Below, piece after piece: positions 57,198-64,000 of a DNA stretch of 64,000 nt (position 1 is the stretch's first letter; each line of letters starts with the position of its first letter). The DNA comes from Alloalcanivorax marinus (lineage in GTDB: Bacteria > Pseudomonadota > Gammaproteobacteria > Pseudomonadales > Alcanivoracaceae): positions 1-64,000 of the forward strand of contig NZ_JADDOL010000020.1 of the NCBI RefSeq assembly GCF_016906305.1, in the 5' to 3' direction. Made by a program: the position numbers and the translations under genes. The notes under the pieces are model-generated. The model was not told where the DNA came from. It made no database searches and saw only the letters and a list, made by a program, of their open reading frames with translations.

Positions 57198-58376
57198 ATG
57201 GACGCCAAACGTTTTCTCGCATCCAGCATCGCATGCGCCTCACTGGGAATGGCCTGCGCTGCCAACGCCGCTGACATCCCCGATCGCTATTTCTATCTGG
57301 GTGGTCACATCAGCCAGCAGTGGCTGGATATCGGTGATCACTACGAAGGTGATGGTTACATCAGCGACGATTTCTATCAGCAGGACACCGTGACCCTGCC
57401 GGGCGGCCAGATCGGCTACCGGTTCAACCACGACTGGTCCGTGCAAGCCTCCTACGAGCGCAACAACATGGCGACCAGTGACGGCCAGGTTTACCTGCGC
57501 AACAACTTCGCCAGCCTGCGCCGCCACTTCGGCGACCAGGATTCCGCGTTCGAGACCTACCTGGGTATCGGTGGTGGTGAAACCCGCACCGAGTTCACCA
57601 GCGACAGCGGCGATGACTTCAAGGAAGGCATCGGTGGCCTGGAAGCCGGCATGCAGGCCGGTCTGGCCAACAACCTGCTGCTCGACGTGGGCGTGCGCCC
57701 GACCTACAGCTTCCGCAGCGAACGCTGGGACGGTGAAGTCTATGCGGGTCTGAACCTGCTGGTCGGCACCCACCACGACAGCAAGCAGGAGCCGGTGACC
57801 GAGACCGCCACCGATTCCGACGGCGACGGTGTTCCGGACAGCCGTGACCGCTGCCCCGGCACTCCGGCCGGCGCCCAGGTGGATGCCCAGGGCTGTGAGC
57901 TGGACGACGACGGCGACGGCGTGGTCAACAGCAAGGACCAGTGCCCGGACACCCCGGCCCGTGCCAAGGTGGACGAGAAAGGCTGTCAGGAATATCTGAC
58001 CAAGGACGTTAAGGAAACCCTGTACGTTCAGTTCGGCCTGGACAAGTCCGAGGTTCGCAAGACCTCCTACCCGGAGCTGGAGAATCTGTCCAACCGCATG
58101 TACGAATACCCGTCCGCCAACCTGGTGCTTGAAGGCCACACCGACAGCACCGGTTCCGCCGCTTACAACAAGAAGCTGTCCAACGAGCGTGCCGACGCCG
58201 TGAAGCGGGTTCTTGTCAATGAGTTCGGTATCGACGGCAACCGCATCACCACCGAAGGTTACGGTGAGGAACGTCCGATCGCTGACAACAGCACCCGTGA
58301 CGGCCGCGCTCAGAACCGTCGCGTGGAAGCGATCATGAAGGCGAAAACCGAAGAAGCGCAGTACAAGAACAACTAA
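57198..58376 (+). CDS. OmpA family outer membrane protein with TSP3 repeats
   Basis: A 392-aa OprF/OmpA-type protein. Signal peptide MDAKRFLASSIACASLGMAC with ANAA cleavage; N-terminal beta-barrel (about 25-195: YFYLGGHISQQWLDIGDHYE, GQIGYRFNHDWSVQASYERN). Next come thrombospondin type-3 calcium-binding repeats (about 205-255: DSDGDGVPDSRDRCPGTPAG, DDDGDGVVNSKDQCPDTP), then a peptidoglycan-binding OmpA domain (about 265-385: LVLEGHTDSTGSAAYNKKLS, RADAVKRVL, GYGEERPIADN). The strong GGAAGGAG site before 57198 and C-biased codons suggest high expression. It has its own leader and terminator. Confidence 0.95.
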   Translation: MDAKRFLASSIACASLGMACAANAADIPDRYFYLGGHISQQWLDIGDHYEGDGYISDDFYQQDTVTLPGGQIGYRFNHDWSVQASYERNNMATSDGQVYLRNNFASLRRHFGDQDSAFETYLGIGGGETRTEFTSDSGDDFKEGIGGLEAGMQAGLANNLLLDVGVRPTYSFRSERWDGEVYAGLNLLVGTHHDSKQEPVTETATDSDGDGVPDSRDRCPGTPAGAQVDAQGCELDDDGDGVVNSKDQCPDTPARAKVDEKGCQEYLTKDVKETLYVQFGLDKSEVRKTSYPELENLSNRMYEYPSANLVLEGHTDSTGSAAYNKKLSNERADAVKRVLVNEFGIDGNRITTEGYGEERPIADNSTRDGRAQNRRVEAIMKAKTEEAQYKNN

Positions 58377-58404
58377 GTTCAGGTACTGTTGCTGATCGAA
58401 GAGA

Positions 58405-58430
58405 GGGCCGGCATCCGCCGGCCCTTTTTT
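58405..58430 (+). terminator. Terminator of the ompA-like gene
   Basis: GGGCCGGC-ATCC-GCCGGCCC stem-loop followed by six T, 28 bp after the stop. Confidence 0.95.
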
Positions 58431-58572
58431 ATGCACCCCGCATCAGGCCAGCGGCATAAAGCAAGCCGCCGGGCTGACTACTCCGACACACCCCTCAGGC
58501 AAGGCAGCCAAACGGCCTCCCGCTCCCCTCGCCCATAATCGGTCCATCTTTGAATCGACAAAGGACCCGACC

Positions 58573-59880
58573 ATGGCGAAAGACGCGATCGGCTTCGCCC
58601 TGAGCACCCTCAACCGGCTTGCCGGCTCCGAATTCCTGGACCGCCTCGGCCTGCGCCACGGCGCGGAGCGGCTGGCTTATCGTCTCACCAAAAGCGGCTT
58701 CCAGGTGATCACCACCAGTGCCCGCGCGTTCAAGGCCAGCGGCAAGCCCGATCGGCCCGCGCGTCTGCACGCCCCCGGCCAGACCACGGATCTGTTCGAT
58801 CTGGGCATCACCGAAGAGCAGCAGATGATCCGCGACAGCGTGCGCGGCTTCGCCGACGAGGTACTGCGCCCGGGCGCCGAGGACGCGGACGCGGCCCAAC
58901 GCACCGACCCGGCGGTACAGGAGCAGGCCCGCGAACTGGGTCTGAACTTCTTCGCGGTGCCGGAAAGCCTGGGCGGCGCCGCCGCCGAGCGCTCCACCGT
59001 CACCAGCCTGCTGGTGGCCGAGGAACTGGGCCGCGGCGACATGGGCCAAGCGGTGGCCATTCTGGCGCCCATGGGCGTGGCCAACGCGCTCACCCAGTGG
59101 GGCACCGCCCTGCAGCAGGACAAATACCTGACGCCCTTCGCCGGCGAGAATCCGCCGCTGGCCACCATCGCGGTGTGCGAGCCGCGCCCGCTGTTCGATC
59201 CCTGCGCGCTGCGCACCACCGCCACCCGTGACGGCGATCACTGGGTGCTCAACGGCGAGAAATCCCTGGTGCCGCTGGCCGCCGAAGCGGAGTTGTTTCT
59301 GGTGGCCGCCGAGACCGGCGAAGGCCCCGCCGTGTTCATCGTGGAAGGTGGCAGCGACGGCCTCGGCGCCGGCGAGGACCCGGCCATGGGCATTCGCGCC
59401 AGCGGCCAGCGCCCCCTGAAACTGGACAACGTACGGGTCCCCGCCGACCAGCGTCTGGGCAACGAGGACTTCGATTACCGTGCCTTCGTGGATCTGGGCA
59501 CCCTGGCCTGGTGCGCTCTGGCCATCGGCACCGGCCAGGCGGTGCTCGACTACGTGGTGCCTTACTGCAACGAGCGCCAGGCGTTCGGTGAACCGATCAG
59601 CCACCGCCAGGCGGTGGCCTTCATGATCGCCGACATCGCCATCGAGCTGGACGCCATGCGCATGCTTACCTACCGGGCCGCCTGCCGCGCGGAACAGGGT
59701 AAATCGTTCCAGCGGGAGGCCCATCTGGCGCGCACCCTGGTCAAGGACAAAGCCATGAAGATCGGCACCGACGGCGTACAGCTGCTCGGCGGGCACGGCT
59801 TCACTCACGAATACCCGGTGGAGCGCTGGTACCGGGATCTGCGCGCCATCGGCGTGGCCTTTGGCGGACTGCATCTGTAA
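58573..59880 (+). CDS. Acyl-CoA dehydrogenase family protein, catalytic Glu missing at the usual site
   Basis: A 435-aa ACAD-fold protein. A 75-residue N-terminal extension precedes the helical domain (DLGITEEQQMIRDSVRGFAD). FAD/substrate regions follow: IAVCEPRPLFDPCALRTTAT, HWVLNGEKSLVPLAAEAELF, YCNERQAFGEPISHRQAVAF, and DGVQLLGGHGFTHEYPVERW, YRDLRAIGVAFGG. At the end, where most family members read IYEGT with the catalytic Glu, this protein reads VAFGG and stops at LHL, so the usual base is absent. The second dehydrogenase gene starts 11 bp after its stop. The pair may form a heteromeric enzyme with this as the non-catalytic or differently catalytic subunit. Confidence 0.9.
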   Translation: MAKDAIGFALSTLNRLAGSEFLDRLGLRHGAERLAYRLTKSGFQVITTSARAFKASGKPDRPARLHAPGQTTDLFDLGITEEQQMIRDSVRGFADEVLRPGAEDADAAQRTDPAVQEQARELGLNFFAVPESLGGAAAERSTVTSLLVAEELGRGDMGQAVAILAPMGVANALTQWGTALQQDKYLTPFAGENPPLATIAVCEPRPLFDPCALRTTATRDGDHWVLNGEKSLVPLAAEAELFLVAAETGEGPAVFIVEGGSDGLGAGEDPAMGIRASGQRPLKLDNVRVPADQRLGNEDFDYRAFVDLGTLAWCALAIGTGQAVLDYVVPYCNERQAFGEPISHRQAVAFMIADIAIELDAMRMLTYRAACRAEQGKSFQREAHLARTLVKDKAMKIGTDGVQLLGGHGFTHEYPVERWYRDLRAIGVAFGGLHL

Positions 59881-59891
59881 GGGGACGGCAC

Positions 59892-61094
59892 ATGAACATC
59901 GAGATTCCGAAGAAATTCAAACCGGTGATCCACAACGCCCGTCAGGTGGCGTTGAACAGCTTCCGGCCGATTTCGCGCAAGTACGACCGCGCCGAGCACG
60001 CCCGCCCCAAGGAGCTGGACATGGTGGCGTCGGTGCTGGACGGCTTCAACGAAGGCGACCCGGCCAACTCCGCCGGCGCCAGCCAGACCGGCAAGGGCAA
60101 GGTGAAGGATGACGGCTCCGTGAAAAACGGCGCCAACATGATGACCTGCCTGGGCGCCCTGGAATTCTGCTACGGCGACACCGGCTTCCTGCTGGGTATG
60201 CCGCGCCAGGGACTGGGCAACGCGGCAATCGCCGCGGTGGCCACCGATGAGCAACTGGAACGCTTCAAGGGCAAGTGGGCGGCCATGGCGATCACCGAGC
60301 CCGGGGCCGGTTCCGACTCGGCGGCGATTCGCACCACCGCCAAGGAAGACGGCGACCACTATGTGCTCAACGGCGAGAAGATTTACGTCACCTCCGGTGA
60401 GCGCGCCGACTGCGTGGTGGTATGGGCCAGCCTGGACCCCAAGCTGGGCCGGGCGGCGATCAAATCCTTCGTGGTCGAGTGGGGCACGCCGGGCATGGAG
60501 CTGGCGCGCCTGGAGAAGAAGCTGGGCATCCGCGCCTCGGACACCGCCGCCATCAGTTTCAACGACTGCCGGGTCCCCAAGGAAAACCTGCTCGGCAATC
60601 CGGAGGTGGACACCAAGGGTTTCGGCGGCGTGATGGAGACCTTCGACAACACCCGCCCGCTGGTGGCCTGTTTCGCCCTGGGCGTGGCCAAGGCGTCCCT
60701 GGAACGCACCCGGGAGCTGCTGGCCGACGCCATCGACTACGACTACGGCAAACCGGTGGACACGGTCAGCGCCGCGGAGGCGGAACTGTACCGCATGGAA
60801 GCGGATTGGGAGGCGGCCTACTGGCTGGCCATGAAGGCGGCCTGGATGGCGGACAACAAGAAGTCCAACTCCCTGGAAGCGTCCATTTCCAAGGCCAAGG
60901 CCGGCCGGGTGGGCAACCAGATCACCCTGCGCTGCGTGGAGCTGGCCGGTTCGGTGGGCTACACCGAGGACGAGCTGCTGGAGAAGTGGGCGCGGGATTC
61001 GAAGATCCTCGACATCTTCGAGGGCACCCAGCAGATTCAGCAGTTGATCATCGCCCGGCGGGTGCTGGGGCTGAGTTCGAAAGAACTGAAGTAG
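59892..61094 (+). CDS. Acyl-CoA dehydrogenase
   Basis: A 400-aa flavoprotein that forms the trans-2 double bond in acyl-CoA. FAD-binding motifs WAAMAITEPGAGSDSAAIRT and YVLNGEKIYVTSGERAD (about residues 137-172), LGIRASDTAAISFNDCRVP and ELAGSVGYTEDELLEKWARD precede the catalytic Glu in ILDIFEGTQQIQQLII near the C-terminus. AAGGGGA lies upstream of the ATG at 59892. It forms an operon with the preceding ACAD-like gene and is convergent with fadH across a long inverted repeat. Chain-length preference is not predictable. Confidence 0.95.
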   Translation: MNIEIPKKFKPVIHNARQVALNSFRPISRKYDRAEHARPKELDMVASVLDGFNEGDPANSAGASQTGKGKVKDDGSVKNGANMMTCLGALEFCYGDTGFLLGMPRQGLGNAAIAAVATDEQLERFKGKWAAMAITEPGAGSDSAAIRTTAKEDGDHYVLNGEKIYVTSGERADCVVVWASLDPKLGRAAIKSFVVEWGTPGMELARLEKKLGIRASDTAAISFNDCRVPKENLLGNPEVDTKGFGGVMETFDNTRPLVACFALGVAKASLERTRELLADAIDYDYGKPVDTVSAAEAELYRMEADWEAAYWLAMKAAWMADNKKSNSLEASISKAKAGRVGNQITLRCVELAGSVGYTEDELLEKWARDSKILDIFEGTQQIQQLIIARRVLGLSSKELK

Positions 61095-61111
61095 CGGCCT
61101 TCGGCCGCGAT

Positions 61112-61182
61112 ACAGGGTTCAGGATGCAGGATACAGGGGAAAACCCGCTCTTTTCCTGCATCCTGAATCCTGCATCCTGTAA
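61112..61182. repeat. Long inverted repeat between convergent genes
   Basis: Arms 61112-61144 (starting TACAGGGTTCAGGATGCAGG) and 61152-61182 (ending TCCTGCATCCTGTA) pair imperfectly across about 7 nt. Each arm is built from CAGGATGCAGGA-type direct repeats. Further small hairpins (GCGGCC-TTC-GGCCGC before, GGGCGG-CGCA-GCCGCC after) flank it. It lies wholly between the dehydrogenase and fadH stops and may act as a bidirectional transcript end. Confidence 0.85.
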
Positions 61183-61199
61183 CGGGCGGCGCAGCCGCC

Positions 61200-63269
<2,070 letters not shown>

Positions 63270-63275
63270 CTAATC

Positions 63276-63318
63276 TGGACGCCGTCAAGATACGGTGCTA
63301 TTTTGACGCCGTCAAGAT
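63276..63318. promoter_or_regulatory. Double operator in the fadH/tetR divergent promoter
   Basis: TGGACGCCGTCAAGAT (63276-63291) and TTGACGCCGTCAAGAT (63303-63318) are 27 bp apart and differ at one base. The second contains the dyad TTGACG-C-CGTCAA. On the minus strand a promoter for fadH can be read with -35 TTGACG (63316-63311), an 18-nt spacer and -10 TATCTT (63292-63287), directly overlapped by both sites. Confidence 0.78.
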
Positions 63319-63339
63319 TCAACCGGATCGAGAAATTCC

Positions 63340-63948
63340 ATGCCCCGTCCCGCCCGCTATCACCACGGCGACCTGCACGACACCCTGCTGCGCGAGGCCG
63401 GCATTCTGCTCCGCGAACAGGGTGTGGAAGGCCTGTCCCTGCGTCGGCTGGCGGAGCGGGCCGGCGTGTCGCGCACCGCCCCCTACCACCATTTCGCGGA
63501 CAAGAACGCCCTGCTCTGCGCCCTGGCGGAACAGGGCTTTCGGCGTCTGGACGCGATGATGGGCGAGGTGGCCCTGGACCCGGCGGACCCGGAGCCGGGA
63601 CTGCGGCGCTTCGTGCGCGCCTACCTGCGCTTCGCCAGCGACGACCCGGAACAGTACGAGCTGATGTTCGGCCGCACCCTATGGAAGGGCGGCCACCCCG
63701 GCGCCGGCCTCAAGGGCGTGGCCTACGGGTGTTTCCGGCACTATCTGGTGCGGCTGCGCCCCCTGGTGAGTCGCGGTGAGGGCGACGACACCAGGCCCCT
63801 GCGCCTGGCCCAGGCCAGCTGGGCCACCCTGCACGGTCTGTGCCGGCTGCTGCTGGACGGCATCTATCTGCGCCGCGAGGACATGGAGGCGGTCAGCGAT
63901 CAGGCGGTGGACCTGATGCTGGCCGCCCTCCGGCCAGCGCGGCGCTGA
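63340..63948 (+). CDS. TetR/AcrR family regulator
   Basis: A 202-aa regulator starting MPRPARYHHGDLHDTLLREA, the YHHGDLRxALL opening common in TetR members with a WHG-type C-terminal domain. The HTH is RRLAERAGVSRTAPYHHFAD (about 35-54). The C-terminal domain has FASDDPEQYELMFGRTLWKG and SWATLHGLCRLLLDGIYL (W-x-x-x-H-G). It is divergent from fadH with a 121-bp gap holding two operator-like repeats; it probably represses fadH and itself in response to an acyl-CoA or related ligand. Confidence 0.93.
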   Translation: MPRPARYHHGDLHDTLLREAGILLREQGVEGLSLRRLAERAGVSRTAPYHHFADKNALLCALAEQGFRRLDAMMGEVALDPADPEPGLRRFVRAYLRFASDDPEQYELMFGRTLWKGGHPGAGLKGVAYGCFRHYLVRLRPLVSRGEGDDTRPLRLAQASWATLHGLCRLLLDGIYLRREDMEAVSDQAVDLMLAALRPARR

Positions 63949-64000
63949 TCAGCCGGGGAACGGCAGGCGCACACTGACCCGCAGACCGCCCAGCGGCGAC
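63949..64000 (-). CDS. 3' end of a gene running off the window, possibly a histidine kinase
   Basis: On the minus strand a frame open to the window edge ends in TGA at 63951-63949, directly abutting the stop of the TetR gene. The visible residues read SPLGGLRVSVRLPFPG. Such a GGxRVxVRLP ending is common at the C-terminus of sensor kinase ATPase domains, but with 16 residues the call is tentative. Confidence 0.4.
   Translation of the reverse strand, partial: SPLGGLRVSVRLPFPG

Overview
The window is GC-rich and densely coded, and it reads as the chromosome of an aerobic, lipid-degrading marine-type gammaproteobacterium. Gene content (fadBA, fadH, a paired acyl-CoA dehydrogenase operon, a fatty acid cis/trans isomerase, sdhE/ygfX/ygfZ, an FeS-type CysH) and protein style suggest Alcanivoracaceae (Alcanivorax or relatives). 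That assignment is inference from gene content; there is no rRNA in the window. No tRNA, rRNA, CRISPR array or prophage was seen.

Layout. 0.1-12.6 kb holds housekeeping genes, mostly on the minus strand: selO, ygfX-sdhE divergent from ygfZ, a nitronate monooxygenase, a 3-hydroxyisobutyryl-CoA hydrolase, a TetR-ung pair, prfB (with its programmed frameshift)-lysS, a small conserved protein and maeB. 12.7-14.0 kb is a solo IS200-like (Y1/RAYT-type) transposase gene bounded by inverted GGGGTCGGACC ends. It stops 1 bp short of the recJ stop codon. 15.9-19.3 kb is fadBA with a perfect dyad in its leader. 19.4-21.1 kb is an accessory islet with parDE and an AT-rich ImmA/IrrE-type metallopeptidase.

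21.3-24.4 kb is a four-gene zinc operon (DUF2796 protein with an Asp-His repeat, ABC ATPase, FtsX-type permease, DUF3299 protein) behind a near-consensus Zur box. 24.5-26.7 kb has pirin and a large lipoprotein. 26.8-31.6 kb is a ureide/purine-nitrogen cluster (MFS, allantoate amidohydrolase, aminotransferase, RpiR regulator) with three GAAAC-N4-GTTTC-type sites. 31.7-37.4 kb has a YbiT-type ABC-F ATPase, a short non-autonomous relative of the transposon ends, and an iron-uptake pair (PepSY membrane protein and TonB receptor).

37.5-49.6 kb has cysH, small periplasmic proteins (DUF4168, YceI), deaD, dodecin, hsp20, a nitroreductase, cti, a GlxA-type regulator and an AGCS symporter. 49.7-52.6 kb carries a response regulator, a GAF protein with a degenerate GGDEF domain, and a convergent histidine kinase. 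52.6-56.1 kb is a divergent lipid-modification cluster (CFA-synthase-like methyltransferase, DUF1295, DUF2878; NTF2-like lipoprotein, chalcone-isomerase-like protein) around a TGTGAA-N5-TTCACA dyad. 56.2-64 kb holds a second degenerate-GGDEF membrane protein, an OmpA-family porin with a long AT-rich leader, two adjacent acyl-CoA dehydrogenases, fadH divergent from a TetR gene across a double operator, and the 3' tip of another gene.

The genes converge on fatty-acid and membrane-lipid metabolism (fadBA, fadH, the dehydrogenase pair, cti, the CFA-like cluster) and on metal and nitrogen acquisition. A dispersed REP family (ATCGCGGCTgAAGCCGCTCCTAC type) sits between genes throughout.
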